Notes: generated by a model not told the origin, from the letters alone. DNA of 64,000 nucleotides from Geomonas silvestris (GCF_014193515.1 NZ_BLXX01000005.1:293370-357369); one strand, 5' to 3'; positions 36,468-45,466 are shown, numbered from the stretch's first letter. Translations and numbers: made by a program.

Positions 36468-37774
36468 GCGTCCTCGTCCGTCTGGGCGAGTGCCACGGGG
36501 ACGGCGGGCTCGGAGTCGTCGAGCCTGAAGCGCTCCACCGAATGCAAAAGCTCGTCCGCAAGTTTCGCGAGTTCCTGGGTCTGGTAGACCATCTCCTGCA
36601 TCGCCGCCGACTGCTCTTCGGTGGCGGCGGAAACCTCCTCGGTGGAGGCGGCGTTGTCCTCGGCTATCTTGGAGATCTCGTCCATCATGGTCACCATCTT
36701 CTCGGCGCCGGTGGTCTGCATCTGCGACAGGTCGGCGATGGAGTTGGCGCGGCGCTCGGTCTCCACGACCGTGGCCAGGATCTGCTGGAACGAGTCGGCG
36801 GTGGTGTCGAGGTTCTTCTTGCCGGCCCCCACGCTCTTGGAACTGTCGTTGATGGTCTCCTGGAGCCGGCGGCTCTCCTGCTTGACCACGTCGATCATCT
36901 CCACGATGTCGGTCGCCGACTTCGCGCTGGTGTCGGCGAGCTTGCGCACCTCCTCGGCGACCACCCCGAAACCCTTGCCGGCTTCGCCGGCGCGGGCCGC
37001 CTCGATGGAGGCGTTCAATGCGAGGAGGTTCGTCTGGCGGGCCAGGTCGACGATGAAGTCCGCCACCTTCCCCACCTGCTGCAGCTTGGCGTTCAGGTCC
37101 ATGAACTGGATGCTGATCAGCTCGATCGAGTCGAAGAAGCTCTTCATGCGCATGAGCGAGTCGTTGGCGAGCTCCCCGCCGCGCTGGGCGGTGAAGCTCG
37201 TCTCGTGCGCCGCCTTGGCGGTCTCCTTGGCGCGGCGGGCCACCAGGTCGACCGAGATGGCCATGTCGTGGATCACCTTGGAGGTCTTGGAGACCATCTC
37301 CGCCTGGTTCTCGGCACCCAGCGAGATCTGCTCGATCGCCTGGGCCACCTCCTCGGTGGAGGCGTTCACCTCGAGGGCCGAGGAGGATAGGGTGCGGCTG
37401 CTCTCGGAGACCCGCTCGGAGGTGGCGCGAATCTGGCGCACCAGGGCGCGCAGGCTCTCCAGCATGGCGTTAACCGAGTGGGCCATGTCGTTGGTCTCGT
37501 CCGGGAAGCGGGAGCCGGGGAGCTCGACGTCCCGGGCCAGGTCGCCGTTACTGATCCCCTCGGTCGCACCGCGCAGCAGCTGGATGTTCCGGGTGAAGCG
37601 CTTGGAGAAGAAGGAGCCGAGGATCAGGCCGATGGTGAGCGCGACCACGTAGGAGAGCACCTGGGTGATCTCCGGGGCGTAGTTCAAAAGCTTCACCCAG
37701 CCCGGGATGAATGCCACGCAGGCGATGACGGCCAGGAACCCGAGGATGAATTTGTACCCGATCTGGATATACAT
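36464..37774 (-). CDS. Methyl-accepting chemotaxis protein without a periplasmic sensor domain
   Basis: A 436-residue receptor. Two membrane helices near the N-terminus (about 8-27 and 37-56) are separated by only a few residues, so there is no ligand domain outside the membrane. A HAMP domain (about 57-115) and a methylation/signalling helix pair follow. The signalling tip is [20 protein letters not shown] then [20 protein letters not shown]. It probably senses membrane state, redox or another cytoplasmic cue. ATG 37774 with AAAGGAG. It is the second gene of the operon, between cheR and cheW. Confidence 0.92.
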   Translation of the reverse strand: MYIQIGYKFILGFLAVIACVAFIPGWVKLLNYAPEITQVLSYVVALTIGLILGSFFSKRFTRNIQLLRGATEGISNGDLARDVELPGSRFPDETNDMAHSVNAMLESLRALVRQIRATSERVSESSRTLSSSALEVNASTEEVAQAIEQISLGAENQAEMVSKTSKVIHDMAISVDLVARRAKETAKAAHETSFTAQRGGELANDSLMRMKSFFDSIELISIQFMDLNAKLQQVGKVADFIVDLARQTNLLALNASIEAARAGEAGKGFGVVAEEVRKLADTSAKSATDIVEMIDVVKQESRRLQETINDSSKSVGAGKKNLDTTADSFQQILATVVETERRANSIADLSQMQTTGAEKMVTMMDEISKIAEDNAASTEEVSAATEEQSAAMQEMVYQTQELAKLADELLHSVERFRLDDSEPAVPVALAQTDEDA

Positions 37775-37855
37775 GGTCGACAGACTCCTTTAGCTGAAAA
37801 TCCCGTAAGGGGAGAGACAACGTGATTGCACGGTGCGCCTAAGGCCGAGCCCGGC

Positions 37856-38695
37856 TCAGATCACCTGGTAGATCCGTTCCACCGGGCAGATGGTCCGGAA
37901 GCGGCGGCGCGTCGAGGCAAAAAGCGATTCCGACTTGCCCAATACCAGGACCCCTCCCGGCCCCAGCGCGTCGGCGAAGCGGTTCAGGATGGTCTCCTGG
38001 CGGCTGCGCTCGAAGTAGATCAGCACGTTGCGGCACAGGATGAGGTCGCGGGGGCCGGTGGCCGGCTCGTCGTTCAGGTCGGTGCGGCAGAAATTCACCA
38101 GCTCGCGGACCTCCGGGCTCAGGCGGTAGCGCTCCCCCTCGCGGCTGAACCAGCGCCGCATGAGATCGGGCGGCACCTCCTTCAGGCGGTCCGGGTGGTA
38201 GAGGGCCTGCCGCGCCAGTTCCAGGGTGGTGGCGTCCACGTCGCTCGCCTCGATGCTCACCTCGCCCTGCAGCACCAGGTCCGGAAACTGCTCCTTCATG
38301 ATGAGCGCGAGGCTGTAGGGTTCTTCGCCGCTGGCGCACCCAACGCTCGCCACGCGGATCCCCCGGTCCAGGCAGCGCTCGCGCAAAACCAGCGGCAGGA
38401 TCTCGTAGGCCAGCTTTTCGAAGGTCGTGGGATTCCTGAAAAAATGGGAGACGTGGATGGTGAGCACCTTGAGCAGGTGGTCGAGTTCGTTGCTGTTGCG
38501 GGAAAGCAGAGCGCCGTAGGCCTCGGGGGTGGGGGACTGGGTGGCGCGCACCCGGATGCCGATGCGCCGTTTGACGCACTTGTCCTTGTAGCCGTCAAGG
38601 CTGAAGCCGCAGCGGTCCTTGAGGATCCTTCCGATGCTGTCGAAGGTTTCCCGGGAGATCTCTTCCGGATCGATGGCGCGCGGCACGGTCAGCAT
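37856..38695 (-). CDS. cheR: Chemotaxis protein methyltransferase CheR
   Basis: SAM-dependent glutamate methyltransferase acting on the MCP. The 279-residue protein has the N-terminal helical CheR domain (CGFSLDGYKDKCVKRRIGIR) and HVSHFFRNPTTFE. The methyltransferase core follows: VASVGCASGEEPYSLALIM (motif I), EASDVDATTLELARQALYH, then ILCRNVLIYFERSRQETIL. The first gene of the minus-strand chemotaxis operon. No cheB methylesterase is found in the window, so demethylation must come from elsewhere or from a CheC/CheD-type path. Confidence 0.93.
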   Translation of the reverse strand: MLTVPRAIDPEEISRETFDSIGRILKDRCGFSLDGYKDKCVKRRIGIRVRATQSPTPEAYGALLSRNSNELDHLLKVLTIHVSHFFRNPTTFEKLAYEILPLVLRERCLDRGIRVASVGCASGEEPYSLALIMKEQFPDLVLQGEVSIEASDVDATTLELARQALYHPDRLKEVPPDLMRRWFSREGERYRLSPEVRELVNFCRTDLNDEPATGPRDLILCRNVLIYFERSRQETILNRFADALGPGGVLVLGKSESLFASTRRRFRTICPVERIYQVI

Positions 38696-38914
38696 GCGGT
38701 GGAACTATCTGGGGCGGTCGCGGGGGGGCGCGCGCCGGGTGCGGTCGGGGACATCGGGAACCTCTTCATGGGCGCCGGCTGGAGTCAGGAATCCATAGCA
38801 AATTGCAGGGGAAAAGTCAATTGCGGTACGGGTACGAGGCTTTTCGGCAGGAACACGGTTGAGGTTGAGGACGATTCCCTCTTTGGGAAGGCGAGGGGAG
38901 TAGCGGGCAGCACA
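38696..38914. other. Gap between cheR and the aminotransferase, with an AGGTTG repeat
   Basis: About 220 bp without a gene on either strand. Holds the GGTTGAGGTTGAGGA repeat at 38857-38870. The chemotaxis promoter should lie upstream of 38695 on the minus strand, but no clear -35/-10 pair was found. Confidence 0.55.
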
Positions 38915-38951
38915 CAAAAAAAGCCCCGCCTAAGGAGCGGGGCTTTTTTTG
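38915..38951 (-). terminator. Bidirectional intrinsic terminator after the aminotransferase gene
   Basis: AAAAAAAGCCCCGC and GCGGGGCTTTTTTT form a 14-bp stem around CTAAGGA. The U-run exists on both strands; on the minus strand it follows the aminotransferase stop by about 10 bp. Confidence 0.93.
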
Positions 38952-38960
38952 TGGCGGAGC

Positions 38961-40265
38961 CTAGGAGGCCAGGTACTGGGCGATCTTCTCGGTGAGGGTG
39001 CCGTAGATCCGGCGGCACTCCTTCTCGTCGCGCTCCAGGAGGGTGACCCGGAAGCCCAAGAGGTTCGTGTTGAAGGAGGAGAGCGGCACCACGCAGATCC
39101 CGGTGTGGGCCAGCACGTAGTAGACGAAGCGCTTGTCCGGCGCAACACCCGGCTGGTTCACGATCCCCTCCACCAGCTCGCGCACCTCGGCGTTCTCGAT
39201 GGGGAGCGACTGGCGGCCGTTCAGCACCCCCTCCTTGAAGGGGACCGCCATGTAGAAGGCGCCGTTGGTGCGGTTCACCGCGAGCCCCGGCACCTTTTTC
39301 AGTGCGTCGTAGGTGATGTTGCTCATCCGCTCGTAGCGCTCGATGCGCTCCTTCAGGTAGACCTGGTACTCGGGGTGCTTCATGATGGCCGGCAGACAGC
39401 GCTGGGGGAGCGTCGTGGAGCAGACCTCGTTCATCTTGGAGGAGAGGATCGCGTTGACGAACTTCTTGAAGCGCGGGTCGCGGTTGCCGTTGTAGACCTC
39501 AATCCAGCCGCAGCGCGAACCGGGCCAGGGGAGCTCCTTGGAGATCCCTTTCATGGCGATGGCCGGCACCTCGCCGATCACGTCGGAGATGGGGACGGTC
39601 TTCTCGCCGTTGTAGACGATGTTGGAGTAGACCTCGTCGGCGATGATGAAGAGGTCGTAGGCCTTCGCGATGGCGACGATCTGCTTCAGCACCTCGACGG
39701 GGTAGACCATGCCGGTCGGGTTGTCCGGGTTGATGAGCATGATCCCGGAGATCTGCGGGTTGTACTTTACGTGGCACTCCAGGTCTTCCATGTCCGGATA
39801 CCAGTTGTCCTCCGGCTTCAAGCGGTAGCAGACCGGAATCGCGTTGGCATGGGCGGCCTCGCCGATGGAGTGGGTGGTGTAGGTCGGCGAGGGCATGAGG
39901 ACCCGGCTTTCGGGGCGCAGGTTGCCGTACACCTTGGCGATCGCGTCGCCCAGCCCGTTGAAGAAGATGATGTCGTCGGGGGTGATCTGGGCGCCGCCGC
40001 GGGCGTTGGTGAGGGCGCAGACGAACTCGCGGGTCTCCAGGACGCCGCGGGTCGGGCAGTAGGCGTAACTGTCGTCTTCCATCGCGGCGCCAGCCACGAT
40101 CTCCTTCATCCAGGCGGGGATCACCTCGCCCTTCACGATCGGGTCGCCGATGTTCTCCCAGTTGATCTTCACCCCGAAACGCTGGACCTTCTCGGCGACG
40201 TTGACGATGTTCCTGATTTCGTAGGTCAGTTCTCCGGCTCCGGGAGCCACAATGTCGTTACGCAT
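38961..40265 (-). CDS. PLP-dependent class I/II aminotransferase
   Basis: A 434-residue fold-type I aminotransferase. Visible motifs: FFNGLGDAIAKVYGNL, LINPDNPTGMVYPVEVL (the N-P-x-N/D-P-T-G motif), then LFIIADEVYSN, with the PLP lysine in AMKGISKELPWPGSRCGW followed by the conserved Arg. The C-terminal PLSSFNTNLLGFRVTLLE binds the substrate carboxylate. The N-terminus is longer than in AspC. The closest known type is the large alanine/aspartate-type group; substrate not assigned. ATG 40265; the terminator for it is directly downstream. Confidence 0.87.
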   Translation of the reverse strand: MRNDIVAPGAGELTYEIRNIVNVAEKVQRFGVKINWENIGDPIVKGEVIPAWMKEIVAGAAMEDDSYAYCPTRGVLETREFVCALTNARGGAQITPDDIIFFNGLGDAIAKVYGNLRPESRVLMPSPTYTTHSIGEAAHANAIPVCYRLKPEDNWYPDMEDLECHVKYNPQISGIMLINPDNPTGMVYPVEVLKQIVAIAKAYDLFIIADEVYSNIVYNGEKTVPISDVIGEVPAIAMKGISKELPWPGSRCGWIEVYNGNRDPRFKKFVNAILSSKMNEVCSTTLPQRCLPAIMKHPEYQVYLKERIERYERMSNITYDALKKVPGLAVNRTNGAFYMAVPFKEGVLNGRQSLPIENAEVRELVEGIVNQPGVAPDKRFVYYVLAHTGICVVPLSSFNTNLLGFRVTLLERDEKECRRIYGTLTEKIAQYLAS

Positions 40266-40327
40266 CTCTGTTTTCCCCCATGAAACATTGATTTGGTATG
40301 TGTGAATTATAAAAAGCTGTTACAACG

Positions 40328-40359
40328 AAAAAAGGCCGTGGGTGTCCCCCACGGCCTTC
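40328..40359 (-). terminator. Intrinsic terminator of the SH3-cupin-VOC transcript
   Basis: AAGGCCGTGGG pairs with CCCACGGCCTT; on the minus strand the stem is followed by six T residues. It lies upstream of the aminotransferase start, so it separates the two minus-strand transcripts. Confidence 0.9.
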
Positions 40360-40522
40360 AGTCAAAATTCTAGTTTTGAATCAGCAGTGGCGGCTCCGTT
40401 AAGGTTTGGCCGCTGCTGCCGACGAATGGACACTGCCACTCAATGTAACGCTGTTCGTATTCATGGCTAACTCGAATACCATGCGGTCAGGGGAAAGTCA
40501 ACGATTTTTGTCTGGGAAAAAA

Positions 40523-41077
40523 TCAGGGGGAAACGGTGAGGCGGCCGTCGGCATCGCGCCAGCGCAGCCACCCCGCCGGGCGCTCCAGGCGCACCCAGTC
40601 CTCGGCCACCTGGACGACGCGCACCCGCTGGTCCCGGCTCACGCTCCCGGCGTCGGCGCTTGCCTCGCGCGGCGCCCCCTTCAGGGCATAGAGGTTCTTT
40701 TTGAGCCCGGGAAGCACCTTCACCTGGCGGCCGACGAGGTAGTCGTCCCAGCTGCGGTACTCCCAGGCGCGCGCCCCTTCCACCCAGCCGGCGCGTCCGG
40801 CGTCGTCCCAGGCGAGTTTGAGCCAGCTCCCCTTGGTGGCGTACACCGCGAGGACCGGATGCTCGCGGTCGCCGGAAAGCCGGGGGAGCGCGCCCAGGTC
40901 GAGCTCTGCCAGGCGCTCAAGTCCCGGTTCCGCGTAAAAGGGGAGCGGGGACGCCTCCGGGCCCGGCGCGTTCTGGGCCAAGAGCACCCCGCAGCCGCTG
41001 TAGGGGCGCAAGGGAGCCGCGGCCCAGGCGGTGGCGGCGATGAGGCAGGCGGTGGTCAGGAGAATAACGTAGCGCAT
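40523..41077 (-). CDS. Secreted SH3-like domain protein
   Basis: A 184-residue exported protein: signal peptide (about 1-19, LIAATAWAAAP), then an SH3b-like domain with YATKGSWLKLAWDDAGRAGW and a second WVRLERPAGWLRWRDADGRL. Bacterial SH3 domains of this type often bind peptidoglycan or other cell-wall polymers. No catalytic domain. ATG 41077, 3 bp after the stop of the WbuC-type gene on the same strand, so co-transcribed, though no functional link between a cell-wall SH3 protein and the cupin/VOC pair is evident. Confidence 0.75.
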   Translation of the reverse strand: MRYVILLTTACLIAATAWAAAPLRPYSGCGVLLAQNAPGPEASPLPFYAEPGLERLAELDLGALPRLSGDREHPVLAVYATKGSWLKLAWDDAGRAGWVEGARAWEYRSWDDYLVGRQVKVLPGLKKNLYALKGAPREASADAGSVSRDQRVRVVQVAEDWVRLERPAGWLRWRDADGRLTVSP

Positions 41078-41080
41078 GGT

Positions 41081-41548
41081 CTAGGCGAAGAGCGCGGTCA
41101 GGCGCGCGAGGTACTGGGCGGCCTCGGGGCTCCCCTCTTCGGGGGCGAACTCCCCCTTCTCGTCGGTTAAGAGCGGGAGGTAGGGGCCGGCCTTCGCCTC
41201 GAAGAAGATGGTCCCCGGTTCAAGCGACACCGCGGTGTGGTAGGTGCCGTGCGGCACGTCCGCCGCGAGCTTTTCCCCGCAGGCCTCGAGCAGCACGCTT
41301 TCCTGGACCTCGCCCTTTTCATCGAAGGTGACGACGCCGAGGCGCCCGCGCAGGCAGACGAAGGTCTCGTCCTTCTCGACGTCGAGGTGCCGGTGCGGGC
41401 GGATGTAGGTCCCCGGCTCGATCGCGTTTAACAGCCGATGGCAGCAGGAGGCGTCGCTTTTATGCAGGTTGTGGTTCTTCCTCAGGCGGGGCGCGGTGCG
41501 GGCCTGGGCCGTGACCTGGTCCAGCAACGTGGTATCGACGACTTGCAT
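41081..41548 (-). CDS. WbuC-family cupin-fold metalloprotein
   Basis: A 155-residue cupin. PGTYIRPHRHLDVEKDETFV holds the metal-binding His-His-x-Glu pattern, and GTYHTAVSLEPGTIFFEAKA the later His strand. The C-terminal FFEAKAGPYLPL is typical of WbuC, found in O-antigen gene clusters and elsewhere; function uncertain. The start (ATG 41548, GGAGGGG site) overlaps the stop of the VOC protein by one base, giving translational coupling. No sugar genes nearby, so an O-antigen role is not supported here. Confidence 0.82.
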   Translation of the reverse strand: MQVVDTTLLDQVTAQARTAPRLRKNHNLHKSDASCCHRLLNAIEPGTYIRPHRHLDVEKDETFVCLRGRLGVVTFDEKGEVQESVLLEACGEKLAADVPHGTYHTAVSLEPGTIFFEAKAGPYLPLLTDEKGEFAPEEGSPEAAQYLARLTALFA

Positions 41549-41901
41549 TACCCCTCCACCAGGGCGAACTCGTTGCCGTCCGGGTCGGCGACGACCGCCA
41601 TCTTGCCCCAGGGGGTGATCTCCAGGGGCTCGGTGAAGCGGGCCCCTTTTTCCTGCAGGCGGGCGCAGAACTCCTCCAACCCCTTCACGGTGAAGGTGAT
41701 GCCGGTGTGGCGCCCCACCAGCTTCTGGGCGTCCTCGTGCAGGGCAGTGGCGACCCCCAGCGTGGTCCCCTGGCCGGTCAAAAACTCCATCATGAACTCG
41801 GTCTCCTGCCCGACAGCAAGACCCAGCCACTCCCGGTAAAAGGTGCGGGCTGCGGGAAAATCGCGAACGAAAACCACCACGTTCTTCATTTTTTCTACCA
41901 T
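41548..41901 (-). CDS. VOC/glyoxalase-fold protein
   Basis: A 117-residue protein of the vicinal-oxygen-chelate superfamily. Two beta-alpha-beta-beta-beta units: MKNVVVFVRDFPAARTFYRE and LGLAVGQETEFMMEFLTGQG, then GITFTVKGLEEFCARLQEKG and PWGKMAVVADPDGNEFALVE. The metal-ligand Glu in FALVE is present; an equivalent His near the start of domain 1 is not obvious. Enzyme activity cannot be predicted. ATG 41901 (AAGGTGG site) was chosen over MKNVV at 41889. It is the first gene of a small operon with the WbuC cupin and the SH3 protein. Confidence 0.82.
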   Translation of the reverse strand: MVEKMKNVVVFVRDFPAARTFYREWLGLAVGQETEFMMEFLTGQGTTLGVATALHEDAQKLVGRHTGITFTVKGLEEFCARLQEKGARFTEPLEITPWGKMAVVADPDGNEFALVEG

Positions 41902-42021
41902 GAGAACCACCTTCGATGTTATGTTGTGACAGCGTTTTAATACATAGCAGAGAGGGCCGGCGCTGGCAAGAGTTATTGAGCCGCGCGAGCGCACCAGGCG
42001 CGCCCTTAACAGGGGGGTATC

Positions 42022-43638
42022 GTGGGGCAGAGATTCGTACCCAGGGAGGTCTACGTCGCCTCCTCCTATATGGCACCGGTCGGGCGCTACAACGGCCGCG
42101 AGCGCGAGGGGCTGAGCTTTCTGGAGATGGCCGAGAAGGCCGGCGAGGTCTTTTCCGGGAGCCGCCTGAGGCGCCAGGACATCGACGCGGTCGTGGTCGG
42201 CTGCCAGAACCCGGTCGCCTTTTCCGGGGTGGACAACACCGCGGCCAAGGTGGCGGGGGTGCTGGGGATTTCAGGCGCCAAGTCGGTGCTCATCGACACC
42301 GCCTCTTCCTCGGGCGCCTCGGCGCTTGAGTACGCCTACCTGCAGATTGCCTCGGGGCGCTGCGACCACGTGCTCGCGCTGGGGATCCAGAAGATGAGCG
42401 ACGTCCCGACCGCGCAAGCCACCCGCATCGTCGCCGGGGTGATCGACAGGGACGAGGCGGAGTTCGGCCTCACCATGCCCGCCTGCGGCGCCTTGGTGGC
42501 GCGCTCGCTCATGGAGCGCCTGAAGCTCTCCGAGGAGGAGTGGACAGCCTTCTCGGCGCTTCTGACCCAGCGCTCGCACCGCTTCGCCGCCAAGAACCCC
42601 GACGCGCACCTGAACTTCGAGATCCCGCTCGAGGAGTACTACCGGCAGATCGTGGACGGGAAGAACTACCGCTACTGGTGGCCCCTGCGCTACCACGACT
42701 TCTGCCCGATGTCCGACGGGGTCGCCGCAGTCCTCTTGAGCGCCACCCCCCACGAGGTGATCGTCTCCGGCGTGGGGAGCGCGACCGACATCCCGACCAT
42801 CGCCGACCGCCCCTACTTCCACTCCTTCCCGGCCACGGTGCGCGCCGCCGCCGAGGCGTACTCCATGGCGGGGATCAGGGACATCACCAGGTTCGCCGGG
42901 AAGATCCACGTGAACATGCACGACCCCTTCAACGGCTTCGGCCCGGTGAACATGGTCGATCTCGGCTTCGTGCCGAGGCGCCGCCTGGTTGAGGTGCTCT
43001 TGAACGACGAGATCACCGGGTTAAACGGCGCCTTCCCGACCAACGTGACCGGCGGCCTCAAGGGGCGCGGCCATCCGCTGGGGGCGACCGGGATGATCCA
43101 GATCGTGGAGAACCACCGGCTGATCACCTCCGGAGCCTTCCAGGCGGGGCTCGCCCATTCCATCGGGGGGCCGATCAACAACAACGTGGTGACGCTTTTG
43201 GAGCGGACCAGTCACTACCGGAACCGGCCGCGGCCGGAGGTGAAGAGCTGGGGGCTGCCGCAGTTGGGACACCTGAAGCCCAAGCAGGTAAACCTGGCCG
43301 AGCTCATGGGGGCCCCGGGGAGGATGGAGGGGCGCTTCGTGACCGCCACCACCCGCTTCAACTTCAAGACCGGGGCGCCCGAGGCGGTCATCATCGTGGT
43401 CTCCTGCGCCGCGGCCGGCGGAAGGTACTCGTTCTTGTTCGGCATCGGCGGCGAGCACTGCGACGAGGTGGCCCGCCTCGCTCCGGGGGACGGGGTGACC
43501 CTGGAGAGAAACGGCGAGGAGATCCTGGTGAACCGGATACCGGTGCGCCGCTTCTACCAGCGCACCTGGAACGGGATGCTGGAATTGGCCGGTAACGGCT
43601 GGAAAAAACTCACCGGAGGCGGGGCTCCCCAGCCGTAA
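42022..43638 (+). CDS. Thiolase-like (SCP2 type) protein with a C-terminal OB-like domain and no nucleophilic Cys
   Basis: A 538-residue thiolase-superfamily protein. The N-terminal domain keeps SVLIDTASSSGASALEYAYL, but the active-site Cys of ordinary thiolases (ACASG) is replaced by Ser. The C-terminal catalytic motif GRGHPLGATGMIQ is present, so the fold is intact. The last about 120 residues (from ERTSHYRNRPRPEVKSWGLP) resemble a DUF35-like OB fold fused onto the chain. In SCP2-type and archaeal HMG-CoA-synthase-linked systems such proteins work as complexes with OB partners. GTG start at 42022 with GGGGGGTATC. Substrate unknown. Confidence 0.82.
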   Translation: MGQRFVPREVYVASSYMAPVGRYNGREREGLSFLEMAEKAGEVFSGSRLRRQDIDAVVVGCQNPVAFSGVDNTAAKVAGVLGISGAKSVLIDTASSSGASALEYAYLQIASGRCDHVLALGIQKMSDVPTAQATRIVAGVIDRDEAEFGLTMPACGALVARSLMERLKLSEEEWTAFSALLTQRSHRFAAKNPDAHLNFEIPLEEYYRQIVDGKNYRYWWPLRYHDFCPMSDGVAAVLLSATPHEVIVSGVGSATDIPTIADRPYFHSFPATVRAAAEAYSMAGIRDITRFAGKIHVNMHDPFNGFGPVNMVDLGFVPRRRLVEVLLNDEITGLNGAFPTNVTGGLKGRGHPLGATGMIQIVENHRLITSGAFQAGLAHSIGGPINNNVVTLLERTSHYRNRPRPEVKSWGLPQLGHLKPKQVNLAELMGAPGRMEGRFVTATTRFNFKTGAPEAVIIVVSCAAAGGRYSFLFGIGGEHCDEVARLAPGDGVTLERNGEEILVNRIPVRRFYQRTWNGMLELAGNGWKKLTGGGAPQP

Positions 43639-43737
43639 CGGGGGGCCCGCGCTTTGGCGTTGCGTCAGCGCGCGCCTACAGGTATAGTGTGCGCGCTTTT
43701 ACTTTACGATCAGACGCGACGGAGACTGTAGCCACCC

Positions 43738-44985
43738 GTGTCGTACGCACTCATCAAACGTTTTACCGTGCTAGCGCTCCCCGCCGCGCTGCTTGTCGCA
43801 GCGTTCGCCGCCCTGCAGCGGCTACCGCTTTTGCCGGCACCGCAGCAGGAACTCACCGCCTATGCGCCCTACCTGGCCCTCACCGGAGGCTTCGGGCTGA
43901 GCCTCGCCTTCAACCGCGGCCGGATCTTCTTCGCCCTCATTTTGGTGGCCGCGCTCTACCTGGTGCAGCGCGGGGCGCTGGCCCAGGGGGTGGGGGAGCC
44001 GGTGCCCCGGGTGCTCTTTCTGAGCCTCTCCGTTATCATCCCGGTGAACCTCACGCTTTTCTGCTTCATGCGCGAGCGGGGGATCTTCAGCCACGCCGGG
44101 CGCCTGCGGCTGGGATTTCTGGCCGTCCAGGCGCTCGCGGTCTACTGGATGGCCCGCTTCCGCCAGGACTACAGCCCGATTGCCGAACTGCTCGCCCACC
44201 CGTTTTCCCGGTGGCCCGCCTTCGCGAGGTTTCTGCTCCCGCAGTCCTCGCTGTTCTTTTTTCTGGTGGCCGACCTCCTGGTGGCGCTCAGGGTCTTCAA
44301 GCGGCGGCTCCCCATCGACGTGGCCCTCTTGGGCAGCCTCATCGCCCTCGGGATCGCCCTGAACCGGGTGACCACCCCCTTTGCACCGGCGCTCTTTGTG
44401 ACCGTTGCCGCGCTTTTGCTGACCATCGGCGTCCTGCAGGACTCGCACAGCATGGCCTTTACCGACGAATTGACCGGGCTCCCCTCGCGCCGCGCCCTGA
44501 ACGAGCAGGTGATGGGGCTCGGGCGCAGCTACGTGGTGGCGATGCTGGACGTGGATCACTTCAAGCGCTTCAACGACACCTACGGGCACGACGTGGGTGA
44601 CCAGGTGCTCAGGATGGTCGGCTCCAAGCTCGCCAAGGTGAAGGGGGGCGGGAGGTCCTTTCGGTACGGCGGCGAGGAATTCACCATCATCTTCCCCAAG
44701 CGCTCGCTTAAGGAGGTGACGCCGCACCTCGAGGAGTTGCGCGAGACGGTGGCGACCTACCAGCTCTGGCTGAGGGGGGAGGATCGCCCCAAGGAGGCGG
44801 AGCAGGGGAAGGCCAAGCGCTCCGGCGGGGCCGGCGGCAGCGCCGCGAAGTCGGTCTCGGTCACCATCAGCATCGGCGTGGCGGCGGCCAGCGAAGCGCT
44901 GCGCACCCCGACCGAGGTCATCAACGCCGCGGACAAGGCGCTCTACCGAGCCAAGCAGCGCGGGCGCAACCAGGTGGCGACCTAG
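43738..44985 (+). CDS. Diguanylate cyclase with a multi-pass membrane sensor
   Basis: A 415-residue protein with about seven membrane helices (residues 8-235). A GGDEF domain follows: MAFTDELTGLPSRRAL, DVDHFKRFNDTYGHDVGDQV and RYGGEEF. It should make cyclic di-GMP. The RxxD inhibitory site that normally lies five residues before GGDEF is absent (KGGGRSFRYGGEEF), so product inhibition is unlikely. A 30-residue low-complexity insert (EAEQGKAKRSGGAGGSAAKS) splits the second half of the domain before SVTISIGVA. GTG start at 43738. The ligand of the membrane part is unknown. Confidence 0.9.
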   Translation: MSYALIKRFTVLALPAALLVAAFAALQRLPLLPAPQQELTAYAPYLALTGGFGLSLAFNRGRIFFALILVAALYLVQRGALAQGVGEPVPRVLFLSLSVIIPVNLTLFCFMRERGIFSHAGRLRLGFLAVQALAVYWMARFRQDYSPIAELLAHPFSRWPAFARFLLPQSSLFFFLVADLLVALRVFKRRLPIDVALLGSLIALGIALNRVTTPFAPALFVTVAALLLTIGVLQDSHSMAFTDELTGLPSRRALNEQVMGLGRSYVVAMLDVDHFKRFNDTYGHDVGDQVLRMVGSKLAKVKGGGRSFRYGGEEFTIIFPKRSLKEVTPHLEELRETVATYQLWLRGEDRPKEAEQGKAKRSGGAGGSAAKSVSVTISIGVAAASEALRTPTEVINAADKALYRAKQRGRNQVAT

Positions 44986-45010
44986 AGGCAGGTTGAGGCA
45001 GGTTGAGGCG
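44986..45010. repeat. AGGCAGGTTG decamer repeat after the diguanylate cyclase
   Basis: AGGCAGGTTG twice, then AGGC, starting at the base after the stop codon. Same AGGTTGAGG family as at 746-775, 32286-32312 and 38857-38870. Confidence 0.65.
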
Positions 45011-45139
45011 CCATCTTTCCCCCGGCTTGCCTCTGCAGCTGAGGCGTGTGCCAGAGCGGGGGACGCCTGGCGGAATTTATACATATCAGGCCCGCACCAA
45101 GTGGTCGGGCGGTTACCCACTCAAGGAGAACTCCGTTTC

Positions 45140-45289
45140 ATGTTCAAGTTCATCGGCATACTGTTTCTGCTTTTTATCGTGCTCTTTGTCGCCATCATCA
45201 TCGAGGAGAGCTTCGTGGGTGGCCGGCGCCGCCGCAAGCTGGAGAAAAAAGCCCGCGAGGCCGCGCTCAAATCGGACAACGAGCAGTAA
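45140..45289 (+). CDS. Very small membrane protein (49 aa)
   Basis: ATG 45140 with AAGGAG 11 nt upstream. The product is one membrane segment (GILFLLFIVLFVAIIIEESF) followed by a basic/acidic tail (RRRRKLEKKAREAALKSDNE), the common layout of small single-span proteins. No family recognised. The gene is isolated between the diguanylate cyclase and an unusual leader region, and could be a small regulatory membrane peptide. Confidence 0.6.
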   Translation: MFKFIGILFLLFIVLFVAIIIEESFVGGRRRRKLEKKAREAALKSDNEQ

Positions 45290-45412
45290 CCATTGGCTAT
45301 TCCCGCCCAACCGAAACCGTTGTCCTCTCCCCGCCGTGGGAGGGGGGAACGCTCCCGTCTCGTCGGACCCGTTTCGTCGGTCAGAAAAATCCCTCAGCCA
45401 CAGGCTAAATGC

Positions 45413-45442
45413 TTGACATAGTGTCATTAGCTGGAGTAGTTT
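45413..45442 (+). promoter_or_regulatory. Promoter with overlapping dyad upstream of the iron-sulfur flavoprotein gene
   Basis: Perfect -35 TTGACA (45413-45418), 18-bp spacer, TAGTTT (45437-45442). The dyad TGACA-TAG-TGTCA (45414-45426) covers the -35 and is a candidate operator. The leader to the flavoprotein gene is about 190 nt and includes a small ACTCT-CAT-AGAGT hairpin with T7 at 45485-45504. Confidence 0.45.
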
Positions 45443-45466
45443 AATTTCCGCTAATAGCCTTTACTC

